Shown piece after piece: positions 22,223-34,029 of a stretch of DNA of 64,000 bases. The position numbers and the translations under genes were made by a program. This stretch comes from Hevea brasiliensis. Its lineage: Eukaryota; Streptophyta; Magnoliopsida; Malpighiales; Euphorbiaceae. Each line of letters begins with the position of its first letter. Positions within the stretch are counted from its first letter, which is position 1. The notes under the pieces were generated by a model. That model worked only from the letters and a program-made list of their open reading frames with translations, made no database searches and was not told the origin of the DNA. The stretch is from contig NC_079505.1 of assembly GCF_030052815.1 (NCBI RefSeq), positions 29,140,992-29,204,991 on the forward strand, read 5' to 3'.

Positions 22223-23015
22223 AATTTCAGGAAGATTTGGACGTCTCCTATGGGGTTAATATATAATAAAAACCCAAACTAGTTGCAATAATGTTTATTT
22301 GATGAAAATTATTTTTTGGGTGGTGTTGTATCTACGTTAGGGGGCTTGTGTAGTTGTGCTTTGAATTTGGATCTTTTAGCACAAAATTGAGTGTATGATT
22401 TTAATACGAGAAATTTTTAGGTAGATTTGGTCTCCCACATTATTTATAGATTAAATTAATTAAATCAATTTATATCATTCATAATATAATTAAATCATAT
22501 ATTTATATTATTAAAAAAATATAAGTGTGGGTGAGTTATAATTTTAATACTAAAAAAGATGGGATAAAAAAAACACATAAATGAAAATAAATGAGAAGTG
22601 TTCATAAACCTATCATCTTAAAATTTTAGATTACATATTATATCAAAATTATGAGTGTATTTTTTTATAATATTTATTAAGAAAAATTTTAGATTACATG
22701 GGACTTGAAGCCCATGATTATATATATATTTTTTATAAAATTTATCAATAGAGATTCTTCTGTGTATTTAAATTTCTAGCAAGTGGGATCAAAACACCTA
22801 CACGTGGATGGAAAGAGGAGTCCTAATGACAGTGACGGCCGACTGAATCAAGTTGTAACGCTCTTATTGGCTATGGCGTATGAAGTGGTAAGTCTTCATA
22901 ACAGAGAACATTCATTTAACGGGAAGCAGCCTCAATAGACCACGTGTTAAAAAAAAAAATCATTCTTTAGAGGGAGATTTATTAAAAAAAAAAAAGAGTA
23001 AGTAAAAAAAAAACA

Positions 23016-23052
<37 letters not shown>

Positions 23053-23157
23053 GTAGATTCAATTTATTTAAGAATTTCTGTTTTAAAATATAGTGTTTCT
23101 TATATATCTCTGCATTTATATATAATGTGAATTCCATTTCTATAATTTGGTGGTTGT

Positions 23158-23198
<41 letters not shown>

Positions 23199-24590
23199 AA
23201 AGAAAGCTGTGGGGCATGAAAAATCTATAATTGAAGGTATCTCGTGAGCCTTGTCTATGTTACACCCGTGAGCTCTTCTTGTTCTTATTACGGGACTTTG
23301 GTGTGACCTAGAGACGATTCTAGAACAGAGACGTGGCATCACAACTTTGTTTAAAGAATTATTGCTAGGGAGAAGGGCCCATGCCATAAATTTATGGATT
23401 TTGTTCACAAGCATAATATCAATTAATTATATTAAAACAATAATCTATCATCACTAAGGCTTCCCAGTGGATTTGAAGAGTTTAAAGAGGTTCCTATTTA
23501 CATACCATTTCCCTCAAATAAGTAGAATGCAATGTGGTTTTTCTTACAGATTAAATTATTATCAAATTTTAAATCTTTACTGATTGTATGTACTCAATTA
23601 TTAAACTATTAATTTAATATTTCATTAATTTCACTTTTAACGAGATAAGTAAATTTACGAAATAGAATTTTCAGAAAAAGAGTATGTAATTAGCTAATTC
23701 AATTTGTATTATCAAATTAAATTCTAGATGAATAGATAATTAGGATAATTTGTCTTTCTAATTAAGATCTTTAAAATATGAAATAATAATGCCAGAAGCC
23801 CCTTTTTTAAGTTTTAAATTATAATATATAAGTTGACTAATTTTCTATTCAACAAATTAAATAATAATTAAAATAATTTAATTAAAAACTAATTTACACA
23901 AACCATTATATTTTGTTATTTTATTTTATTAGAAATATATATGGCTTGTGCTAGATAGTCTAAATCTTTTTCCCCCTAAATTCATCTATTTCTAATTTTC
24001 CAAATTTAACAACATAATTTTCCCTTGTTGCTAACTATTATTGAATTTTATACAAATTAATAGTATCAAAAATATATTCTTAATTTTTTTTTTGGAACAT
24101 TATAGACTTTTGTAGCGTTACTTCCCAAAAAATACGCATATTGCCAAGCCAAAACGCTTTACTTCCTTGAGTTTTCATTTGTACCAGACACATTTGAGTT
24201 CTACGTGGTGAAACACAAATTCCAAATAACTTATTAATTTAGAACACCCCAAAATATTTAAGTGTATAATGAGTATGTGATTAGTGAAATTGGATTGAGT
24301 TGATTCGATTGAGTGACAGAATTTTAAGGCAATTGAAAATTTGTAATTGTTATTTGTAACATTAGGGAATAGCAACGGCAGAAGCCAGAAATCTAAGTTG
24401 CCAAGGGGAGAAGATCTTATAATTATTTTTTCTCTAATTGATAATGAAGTCAAAAAAAAAAAAAAAAACTAAAACTAAATCCAACTATTAGCCGTCCCCT
24501 TAATTCCTATTTTAGGTGTGGCATGTTAAGTGAAAAGTCCTAATAAAAGTGACAATACAAAATTACATAGTAAAAAAAAAAAAAAAAAAG
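22223..24590. other. Intergenic DNA, no gene seen
   Basis: AT-rich DNA with an (AT)n run (about 23020-23046), a 32-bp poly(T) run (about 23160-23192) and poly(A) runs (about 24450-24468 and 24572-24589). A short repeated phrase AAAATTTTAGATTACAT occurs at about 22620 and 22683. The open frames here are short and built on homopolymers. Confidence 0.75.
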
Positions 24591-24760
24591 TGTAACACCC
24601 ATATTTATATAATCTGGTATATTTCACTATTCCGGTGGCTGGTGTCGGTCCGGACAATTAAGGAGATTAAAACCATACTTAAGACAACTAGATAAACCAT
24701 AAATACAAATAATTAGTAATTGTCAATTAGTTAAATATAAATAAGAAAAACAGAACATAA

Positions 24761-24820
24761 GAAGTTAAACAAGCCGAGAGTCACAGCGATTGGTGATCTT
24801 CTCGGGAACGATTGCAAAGT
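24761..24820 (+). other. 5S rRNA-like block in LTR B
   Basis: It reads AAGTTAAACAAGC, CGAGAGT, then GATTGGTGATCTTCTCGGGAA. The intact sister at 40008-40060 has AGTTAAACGAGC, CGAGAGT and AATGGGTGACCTTCTCGGGAA. Plant 5S rRNA has AGTTAAGCGTGC, CGAGAGT and GATGGGTGACCTCCTGGGAA in the same order. Reversed copies lie at 33797-33855 and 44150-44214. Confidence 0.65.
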
Positions 24821-25143
24821 CGATTTAAACTCAAATTTCGAACCGTAAAATGTGATGCTGCGGTCCTTAGGACTATTACGAACACAGTGGAAAAGAGAAA
24901 ATCACGAAAAAGAACTGTTAAGCCAGTCAAATAATTAGGTCAGGGAGCCGGAAGAAATATTGAATTATTTACAAACCGGGTTAAACCGGCGAGGGGCAAT
25001 TTGGTCAATTGACCCCGAGAGCTGACTCCTGACCTAATTGTCAAATAAAATTGGAGAAAAAAAAATTCGGAATCGAGAATTAAATTAAAGAATTAATAGA
25101 AAAACAAATAGAAAAAAAAAGAAAATAAAAAAGTGAAGAGAGG

Positions 25144-25163
25144 TGACATCATGCATGATGCCA
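25144..25163. promoter_or_regulatory. TGACATCA-type palindrome in LTR B
   Basis: A 20-bp palindrome with one mismatch, in the same relative place as the family A palindrome at 5001-5018. Related copies lie at 33442-33461, 38034-38052 and 63476-63493. Confidence 0.45.
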
Positions 25164-25856
25164 TAAATCCCATAATTAATTAAATTGATTTTTTGGTTTT
25201 CCATAAGACAAATTACATAAAAGAAATAAAAAGAAAAAAAAATATCATTTGCTATTCTTCCCCAAACCAGCCGGCCTCTCTCTCTCCCTTAGCTCTCTCT
25301 CTAAAAGCTCCATTAGAGCTCTTAAGTCAAGCTTCATACACCTTAAATTAACCATTAATTTCCCTAAAGTCCTTAAGTAAATCTTAACCTAAACCTTTCA
25401 TTTAGCTATTGCCTACAAAAAGAAGAAGAAAGGAGGAGAAATAAGAAGAGGAAAAAGACACCTAATAAGGTTAGTATGCTAACTTTTAATTTTCTACTTT
25501 AAGTGCATGTTTAGTTACTTAAATGAACTTAGAAACTAATGAAATGAAATAAAAATATGTGTTGAGGGACCAAGCTGAATTTTGGCCAGCATGTGTGTAG
25601 GGGCGTTTTGCATGGTTTGATTTATTTGAATGGGTATATGAACCTTAATTAGTTGAATGACTATGGTTAAAGGCATGGAATTGGTTAAATACAAGAATTA
25701 GTGAATTAGGATTTAGACACTTAGGGTTTAGAGACCAAAAATGTGAAATATTGGTAAATGATATCTTGGACCTAGTTTGAAGGGAGAAATGGTTAATTGT
25801 GACCTAATGAGGTGTGTTAGGAGTGTTTGAATCAAAAGCAAATTCGGATTGAGTGT

Positions 25857-25880
25857 GGTCATGCTGCTGGCAGCATGACC
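25857..25880 (+). other. Perfect hairpin GGTCATGCTGC-TG-GCAGCATGACC
   Basis: This has 11-bp arms with a 2-bp loop inside the LTR leader. The reversed family B copies keep it imperfectly (about 32717-32742 and 43064-43091). Confidence 0.6.
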
Positions 25881-27399
25881 AAGTTACTTTTGAGGGACCA
25901 AAAATAAAATTTTACAAGTCCAATTGGTATGAGACCAATTGGGAATAAAAATAGACACTAAATGACACAATTTTAATTTAGGAAGCATGCCCAAAAAGTG
26001 ACCAAAACCTAGTGAACAAATTGACCAAACTTGGAAAATCACAGTCTGCCCTGTACAAACTGATCAAATGAACAGTGTTTGTTCATTTGGCCATAACTTG
26101 AGTTAGGCAAGTCAAAATGACCTGAAATTTTACCAGTGGACAGTTTAGACATAGACCTAAAACTTTCATGAAGAACACAAATCTAAATTCTCCCATTAAC
26201 CAAGTCATTTGGCCACCCCAAGTTGGTGACCTAAAACTGCCAGAATCAAAAATTGCCCAGAATTCTGGGTTGAGTCCAATCCGGCAGCCATGGTTCAAAT
26301 GGCTATAACTTGAGCTACAAAACTCCAATTGGAGTGATTCAAAAAGGAGAATAAACTTAAGACAATAGAAAACATTTTCTATGAAAGAAGTTTTGCCAAA
26401 TTTCAACAGAAAAATGACCAATGGAAAAGTGTAACCTTAGGCACCAAAACTGAAAATTATCAAATTTGCTTAAAAGACTTAGAATTTGAATAAACAACCA
26501 AAACCAACAAATTTAGTGACCAAAATGTGGTATGTGGGTAAATTTGGAATTCCCATACCAATTAAGAACAATTTGACTTGAATAGTATAGTGAATAGTAA
26601 CCCCGAAACACAAAATTCAAGAACGTCGAGTTTAGCACGTTAGAGCTAGGTAAAAGTGAAGTTAAATTTATTTTTGGATTTATGCTAAGTTATGGTAGTG
26701 AAGTTAAATTTATTTTTGGATTTATGCTAAGTTATGGTACTAAAACACTATAAAATTGTGTGTTTCAGTTGAAAAGAATACCGGGAAAGAACCCGAGGAA
26801 CCGAGTCAAGGCCAAGAGGTGACTCGCTTGAGGTTTGTGCACAATATCACTATGCTTTAAAATTCATTGATAAAATGAATGAAATATGTATTTTACTTTT
26901 GCTTTGAATTGTTGAAAGTTTATTTGTGACATTATTGATGATGTTTTGATTTAAATTGTGAAAGTTATTGTGTATATTTGAAATAGCAATGTTTAGCAAA
27001 TTGTTAAGATAAGTTTTGAAACCACAGTGTCATGACCATAAATTTGAACACCTCACTAGCATGACTAGTGGGGGTAATTAGTTTTGAATTTTGATTCCTT
27101 CTCTGGAGAAGTATTGAGGTGTGCCAGTAGAAGAGGATTTGAATGGATATCCATATATTTGAGCTAGCTAGCCTTGTGATGTGACTTCTCCTTAGCCTCT
27201 GGCTATTGAGATTATATTTGTTTCGAATGGCATGATCTAACTGTGGGTTTTATGAAATGTGTTTGATACTTCGAAATGAAATTGTTTGGAATAAAATCTC
27301 ATAATTCATGTTTTGTGTTTAACTCGCATGCTCAGTTCAATTTTTGAATAAATGTGATTTAAATTCTGCATAAAGATTATTTTAGTATATTGTGCACCA

Positions 27400-27417
27400 C
27401 TGAGTCCTAGTACTCAG
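27400..27417 (+). other. Conserved LTR stem-loop CTGAGT(N6)ACTCAG
   Basis: A perfect 6-bp stem preceded by GCACCA, the family B counterpart of CTAAGC/GCTTAG in family A. Two of the six pairs differ by compensated changes. Copies lie at 31050-31067 and, with one mismatch, 41365-41382 (both reversed). Confidence 0.6.
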
Positions 27418-28153
27418 CGATAGCTGTTATTGCTGTCGTAGATTTAGAGACTAGAAGAGCAGCGGAGTGAGCTGCTGAGGATTATCGAGTGACTCATCCT
27501 GAAGTTATATCGAGTATAATTTATACCCTGACTGTAAATATTTCTTTTAATTTATGTATTGCACATAAATGTATGGACATGTAAAATTGGTCTTGAGCAA
27601 TTTGTATAAAGCTTGTAATAAATATTAGTTTGAAATTCTCTTAATGTAAATTTTGCAAGGATGTATATAAATTGTTTTGTCCTTAATGAATTATGAATGG
27701 AACTATTTTATTTAATTTGAATGAAATGGATTGCTAGTATTTTGATGATCATTGGATAGTGGATCTGAAATTTGAAAGTTGATAAATGTGTTGAGAAATT
27801 GGTTAGGATTGAGTATGAATTTGAAGCAGTGGTTGAAAAATTATTGAAAGTGATTTTTTTTTTCAGGTATTTGAAGAACTATTTTCTCAAAATACAAACG
27901 GAATTCTGGTAAAATTTTTATAAAATTTGCGAAAAAATAAAATGGGCAAAAAATATTAATTAGTTTTAATTTTAATTAAATGTTTTAAATACCTATTAGA
28001 AAATGCTCACCACTTGTTAAAAATAAGAAAATTGGTTTAAAATCCCTTGTAGGGTACTTAATGAGTTATCGGTAGGTGAAGTTCAGTAGTTCATTAGGTA
28101 TTCTACGGGATCATGTTATGCCTTACAAAGGGGTAAGGTGTGACATATTTTAG

Positions 28154-28165
28154 TGGTATCAGAGC
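28154..28165 (+). other. Element B primer binding site
   Basis: TGGTATCAGAGC, complementary to the 3' end of initiator methionine tRNA, lies 8 bp after the LTR end. Confidence 0.92.
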
Positions 28166-28334
28166 AAAATTTTTGAAGTATGTTTTAACTTGAGAATTTG
28201 TGTCTTTCTTTGTTAAGTACAACTGCTCAATGTCCATATTTGTTACATACAGTGCATTACATCATAAATATGAACTAACAGAGGGAAAGGTCCTTGTGTT
28301 ATTTGTTTAGGAGATACCCTAACTTCGGACTGAA

Positions 28335-29600
28335 ATGGAAGAAGGGGATCGCTCAGTTGAGCAATTTGTTGAAGCTGAGGCACAAGGGGAAGCCCCAGCG
28401 TTATAGAATGTCAGTGGATCTGTAGCACCAGCCTCACAAATGCCGCAGTTTCCTGCACAATTCGCACGGCAGATGGCTGCGATGTTTCAACAAATGGCTG
28501 GGGGTATGCCTGCTCAAGCTCCACCCCCGACATGTGTGGCACAACCACTGCCTCTAGCCAGACAATATGATAAATTACTGAAGTATGGGGCTGCAGAATT
28601 TAAGGGTACAGTGGACTCTTTAGAGGTAGAACAATGGCTTGAAAGAATGGATAGAGTATTTAAGAAGCTGCACTGCCAAGATGAACTGAAGTTTGAATAC
28701 TCTGTGTCACTACTGCAAGGGGATGCGTATGATTGGTGGAAGACCATCCCCCACAGCTTGGCTGAACCACCAATACTGACCTGGGATGACTTCATCAGAG
28801 AATTCAGACAGAAATACATCCCAGATGCATATGTTAATCAGAAATTGCAAGAATTTTTGAGTTTGAAGCAAGGGAACCGATCAGTGGCAGAGTATGAGAG
28901 GGAGTTCTCCCGTTTAAGTCATTGTGCTGGGAGTCTCCTTTCTACCAGCAAGGCAAGATGCAAGAGATTTGAGACTGGTTTGAAGCCCAGTTTGAGAATG
29001 CAAGTTGTGGGATTCAGACACAACAATTTTTCAGAACTCATGTCTCAAGCACTTGAGTTGGAGAGGATTGAATCTGAAGCGACCCCAACAAAAGAAAAAT
29101 CAGAGAAAGCTGAGAAATTAGAAAAAGATAAAGGGGAAAAATCAATTGAATAGAGTTCTGGTGGTACTTCTGGCAAAAAGAAGAAATTTAGTGGACCCAG
29201 CAGGGGTCGAGGTGGAAGATTTGGTAGGGGCCGATTCTCTGGACAGAGACCCCCTAGGTCTAGTTAGTAATCGAGCAGGGGTTCACATTCTGCCCGCTCC
29301 TGTGAGACTTATGGCAAGATTCATGGGGAGGAATGCTATTGGGCCACTGGAGCCTGTTTTAACTGCGGAGGCAAGGGCCATATAGTTAAAGACTGCACTA
29401 GTGCTCCGAGATATGGTCCAACTTCTACTACTGCCGAGGGATCTATTCAAAGTCTTGCTCCCAGAAGTTCACAATCAGTTGGTAGAGGAAGAGGCAGAGG
29501 TAGAGAGCCTTTGCTGGCGATCGAGTGCGGTTGGTCGATCGGCTGAGGAAGTGCTTCAGCTAGAGTCTACACGATGAGATAGCGAGAAGAGGCTGAGACT
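28335..29600 (+). pseudogene. Element B gag (capsid and nucleocapsid)
   Basis: Gag begins MEEGDRSVEQ at 28335, 24 bp after a predicted splice acceptor. A retrotransposon gag domain (about 28560-29060, with KYGAAEFKGT...WLERMDRVF...WWKTIPHS...FREFRQKYIP-like text) is followed by a basic, arginine/glycine-rich linker. A CCHC zinc knuckle CFNCGGKGHIVKDC lies at 29355-29396. In-frame stops at 28404-28406, 29151-29153 and a double stop near 29265-29270 break it, without frameshift. The nucleocapsid would bind the element RNA in the cytoplasmic particle. Confidence 0.92.
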
Positions 29601-29606
29601 TTCGAT

Positions 29607-30341
29607 GTGGTAGCTGGTACATTCTCTATCTCTGATCGAGAAGTATTTGTATTGTTTGATCCGGGTTCAACCCATTCATATGTTAGTGCTAGCATAGTCA
29701 GTTCACTTGCTATTCCATGTGTGCAAATGGGTTTTGAAGTGCTAGTAACTAGTCCATTAGGACAAGAGGTTCGGGTCAACATAATTTATAGGGACTGTCT
29801 TTTGGTGATCCAAGGACATGTTTTTCTATAAAATTCGATTGAAATGCCCTTCAGAAATTATGATATCATTTTATGCATGGATTGGTTAGCCAGGTATCAC
29901 GCCATGATTGACTGTAGACTGAAGGCAGTCACTTTTGGTCTCCCTCTGTACGGTGATGTGGTAATACATGGGGAGAGGCATTATTGCCATCAAACATCAT
30001 TTCGGTTGCACTAGCCAGAAGGATGATCAGAAAGGGGTGTGAAGCATACTTGGCACATGTGATAGACACCCAAGTGGGGAGTCCAAAGACTGGGGACATC
30101 CCTCAGATGTGACTTTTCGGATGTGTTTCCTGATGAATTACCAGGATTACCTCCAGAAAGAGAAGTGCAGTTTGAGATTGATGTTATGCCTGGTGTGGAC
30201 CCAATTTCCATAACACCATATAGAATGGCACCAGCAAAATTGAAAGAGTTGAAAGTACAGTTACAAGAGTTGCTTGACAAGGGCTTTATCCGCCCTAATG
30301 TGTCACCTTGGGGAGCGCCAGTGTTGTTTGTTAAGAAGAAG
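29607..30341 (+). pseudogene. Element B protease and start of RT, split by a solo LTR
   Basis: It stays in frame with gag. An aspartic protease of the retropepsin type shows the active-site triad region LFDPGSTHSYVS (near 29655), then YDIILCMDWL (near 29860). A stop lies near 29829, and a frame disruption around 29980-30110 precedes RT. The RT start ([10 protein letters not shown]...PYRMAP...[11 protein letters not shown]) runs to codon 30339-30341, where a reversed solo LTR begins. Confidence 0.92.
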
Positions 30342-33300
30342 TGTCACACCTTACCCCTCTGTAAGGCATAACATGATCCCGTAGAATACCTAATGAACTA
30401 CCGAACTTCACCTACCGATAACTTATTAAGTACCCCACAAGGGATTTTAAACAATTTTCTTACTTTTGACAAGTGGTGAGCATTTTCTAATAGGTATTTA
30501 AAACATATGATTAAAAGTAAATCTAATTAATATTTTTGGTCCATTTTAGTTTTTCGCAAATTTTATAAAAATTTTGACAGAGTTCTGTCTGTATTTTGAG
30601 AAACCAGTTCTTTAAATACCTATAAAAAGCACTTCTAAAAGTTTTTCTCAACCACTACTTCGATTTCACAATCAAACTCAATCAATTTCACAATCATTTC
30701 AATAAATTTCTCAAGTTCAAAATTCAATAATCCTCAGCATACTAGCAATACATTTCATTTAAATTAAATAAAATAGTTGTACTCATATTTCATTAGAGAC
30801 AACACAATTTATGTACATTCTTACAAAATTTACAAACTAAACTTTATTACAAACTTCATACAAATTTTTGTACAAGCTGCTCAAGACCCATTTGCACGTC
30901 CATACATTTATATGCAATACATACATGAAAAGAAATATTTACAATTAGGGTATAAATTATACCCGAAGACTTTAAGCTGATAGCTCCTCACACCTCGTGA
31001 CTCGATCTGCTGCTCCTCTAGTCTCTGTATCTGCGATGTGAAGCCATCGCTGAGTACTAGGACTCAGTGGTGCACAACATACTAAAATAATCTTTATGCA
31101 GAATATAATCACATTTATTCAAAAATTTGACTGAACATAAGCATTAAACACAAAACATGAATTATGAAATTTTAATGAAAACCAAGTTCATTTCGAAGTA
31201 TCAAAATACATTTCATAAAACCCACAGTTAGATCATGCCATTCGAAACAAATAGAATCTCAATAGCCAGAGGCTAAAGAGAAATCACATCACAAGGCTAG
31301 CTAGCTCAAATATATGGATATCCATTCACATCCTCTTCTACTGGCACACCTCAACACTTCTCCAAAGAAGGAATCAAAATTCGAAACTAATTACCTCCAC
31401 TAGTCGTGCTAGTGAGGTGTTCAAATATATGGTCATGACACTGTGGTTTCAAAACTTATCTTAACAATTTGCTAAACATTGTCATTTCAATATACATAAT
31501 AACTTTCAACAATTTAAATCAAAACATCATAAGAATGCCATAATTCAATATTTCACATTATTCAAAACAGTATACAAACGATGATTATAAAAAGTATACG
31601 TTGTGCACAAACCTCAAGCGAGTCGCCTCTTGGCCTTGACTCGGTTCCTCGGGTTTTTTCTCGGTATTCTTTTCAACTGAAACACATAATTTTACAATGT
31701 TTCAGTACTAGAACTTAACATAAATCCCAAAATAAATTTAGCTTCACATTTACCTTGTTCTAACGTGTTAAATTCGACGTTCTCGAAATTTTTGTGTTTT
31801 GGGTTACTATTCACTACACTATTCAAGTCAAATAATTGACTTTCTAAGGCTTGATAGGTATGGGAACTCCAACTTCACCCACATACCACATTTTGGTTAC
31901 TAAACTTGTTGGTTTTGGTTGTTTACTCAAATCCTAAGTCTTTTAGGCAAATTTGGTAAATTTCAGTTTTGGAGTCCTAAGTTGCACTGTTCCATTGGTC
32001 ACTTTATTGTTGAAATTTGGCAAAACTTTCTTCATAGAAAATGTTCCCCATTGTCTTAAGTTTATTCTCCTTTTTGAATCACCCCAATTGGAGTTTTGTA
32101 GCTCAAGTTATAGCCAAAATATAGTTACTGTTCACGTGCACTGTTCATGCTGCAATTTTGGTTCTGGCAGATTTTTTATCCAACTTCGTTCAATAATTTG
32201 ATCAAGTTAAGTCCGTAATTTGGTCTAATTTCCTTCATACGAAATGTTCTACTATGTCTTAGGTTTCCATCGGTTCAAGATTCACCTAAATCGGAGTTTT
32301 CTAGAGAGAGTTATAGCCATTGAAACTTTACTGTTCAAATGGCAATTCTGCAGTTTTGCAGGTTTAGTAACTCAACTTTGCTCAATAATTTGATTAGGTT
32401 AATGGCATAATTTAGGTTGGTGTTCTTCATAAAAGTTTTATATCTATATCTTATCTAATTACTGGTAAAATTTCAGGTTATTTTGACCTTCCTAGCTCGA
32501 GTTATGACCAAATGAACAAATACTGTTCATTTGGTCAGTTTATCTTGATGTGACCTGCACTTAACCAACTTTGGTCAATTGGTTCACTAGGTTTTGGTCA
32601 GTTTTTGGGCATGGTTCCTTAATGAAAATTGTGTCATTTTATGTCTATTTTCTTCCCCAATTGGTGGCATATCAATTGGACTTGTAAAATTTCCGTTTTG
32701 GTCCTTCAAAGTTGGCTTGGTCATGCTACCAGCAGCATGACCATTTACCCTACGAATTTGACTTTCATTCTAACAATTCCCACACATCTCCTTTGGTCAT
32801 TATTGACCATTTTTCTCTTCATAATAGGTCAAAGTCATCATTTATGCATTTCTCCAAAATTTGCCTCAAACCCTAGGCCTCCAAACCCTAATCTCACTAC
32901 TTAATTACTATTAACAATTTCAAAGTTCCAATCTATAATCATTCAATTAATTAAGACTTTTAAACTCATTCTAATGCATCAAATCACCCATTTCAAACAT
33001 AAACCCTAGCTGGTTGAACTCATATATAGTCCCTCAATAATTGTTTTCTTTCCATTTAAAGTTAATTTCTAACTTATATCAATTACTTAAATAAAAATTC
33101 AATAGACAATTTGAAGAATTTGTCACTAACCTCTTGTGAAGTTTTCCCAAGCTTCAATTTCCCTTTTATTTTCCTTCAAATTTCCTTCTCAATAGGCTTT
33201 CCAAGATCTAAGAACAAGTTTTATTTAGGAAAATTATGGGATTTATGGGGTTGATTCAAGCTTTAAAAGCTTGAAATTAAGTAGCCATGGAGGATTTAGT

Positions 33301-34024
33301 GAGAAAAGGGGGAGGGATGAGGAGCTACGGGAAAGAGAGAAAAAAAAAGGAAGAAGAAGAGATAAAATTTGGCTTTTCAATTTTTGTTTTTATGCCCATA
33401 ATTGACTTGGTCAAAAAAGGTTAGAAAATTAAAATTAATTTTGACATCTTATATGATGTCATCATCATGATGTAATAAGTATCATTTTTATTCTTATTCT
33501 TTTTCTTTAATTCTTCATTAGTTTTTTAATTTAATTCTCGATCCCGAAATTTTCTTTTCTTTGATTTTATTTGACAGTTAGGTCAGGAGTCAGCTCTCGG
33601 GGTCAATTGACCAAATTGCCCCTCGCCGGTTCATCCCAGTTTGTAAATAATTCCATATTTCTTCCGGCTCCCTGACCTAATTATTTGACTGGCTTAACAG
33701 TTCTTTTTCGTGATTTTCTCTTTTCCACTATGTTCATAAGGGTCTTAAGGACCGCAGCGTCACATTTTACGATTCGAAATTTGAGTTTAAAATGACTTCG
33801 CAGTCCTTCCCGAGAAGGTCACCCATCGCTATGACTCTCGGCTCGTTTAACTTCTTATGTTCTGTTTTTCTTATTTATACTTAACTAATTGAATATTACT
33901 AATTATTTGTGTTTATGGTTTCTCTAGTTGTCTTAAGTATGGTTCTAATCCCCTTAATTATCTGGACCGACACCGGTCACCGGAACAGTGAAATATACCA
34001 GGCTATGCAAATAGGGGTATTACA
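30342..34024 (-). mobile_element. Reversed solo LTR of family B inside element B RT
   Basis: This 3,683-bp LTR, read on the minus strand, runs from TGTAATACCCC to ...GGTGTGACA. It is flanked by target duplication AGAAG (30337-30341 and 34025-34029). Removing it and one duplicate restores VKKK|DGTL without frame change. It has the family hairpins, including a perfect 13-bp-arm inverted repeat GACCAAATGAACA...TGTTCATTTGGTC at 32506-32536. It has no internal region. Confidence 0.95.
32506..32536 (-). other. Perfect 13-bp-arm inverted repeat in LTR B
   Basis: GACCAAATGAACA and TGTTCATTTGGTC are separated by 5 bp. The equivalent position in every other giant LTR here has a similar hairpin followed by a CATAACT(C/T)A phrase (for example 26065-26089, 37096-37122, 62546-62570). 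Confidence 0.65.
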
Positions 34025-34029
34025 AGAAG

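Larger units (their letters stand above)
24591..28145 (+). mobile_element. Element B 5' LTR (Ty3/gypsy family B)
   Basis: This 3,555-bp LTR runs from TGTAACACCC to GGTAAGGTGTGACA. It is followed 8 bp later by the primer site. Landmarks in order are a 5S-like block (24761-24820), a TGACATCATGCATGATGCCA palindrome (25144-25163), a pyrimidine-rich 5'UTR-like stretch (25255-25320), a splice-donor-like AAG|GTTAGTATG (25470), several perfect inverted repeats (25857-25880, 25920-25942, 26065-26089, 26322-26335) and the stem-loop at 27400-27417. The 3' LTR is truncated, so no target duplication can be checked. Confidence 0.93.
25470..28310 (+). other. Predicted 2.84-kb leader intron of element B
   Basis: The donor is AAG|GTTAGT at 25468-25475. 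The branch-like site CTAAC is at 28275-28279, and the acceptor TTTGTTTAG|G ends at 28310, 24 bp before the gag ATG. The segment removed would include the second part of the LTR leader and the primer site. Element C keeps an acceptor at the same place (TTGTTCAG|GAG, minus strand, 49079-49080). This is a prediction from splice consensus only. Confidence 0.45.

Noticed and set aside
23100..23414. 104-codon minus-strand frame
   Set aside because: It includes a long poly-lysine run from the poly(T) tract and has no recognisable domain.
26083..26421. Frames of 70-126 codons in the giant LTRs (also 31953-32201, 37070-37432, 58066-58446, 62020-62783)
   Set aside because: They fall in the hairpin-rich LTR leader. 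They appear in either orientation and their frames are not kept between copies.
28154..28165. tRNA gene at the TGGTATCAGAGC sites
   Set aside because: Only the 12-bp complement of a tRNA 3' end is present. No cloverleaf surrounds it at any of the sites; they are primer binding sites.
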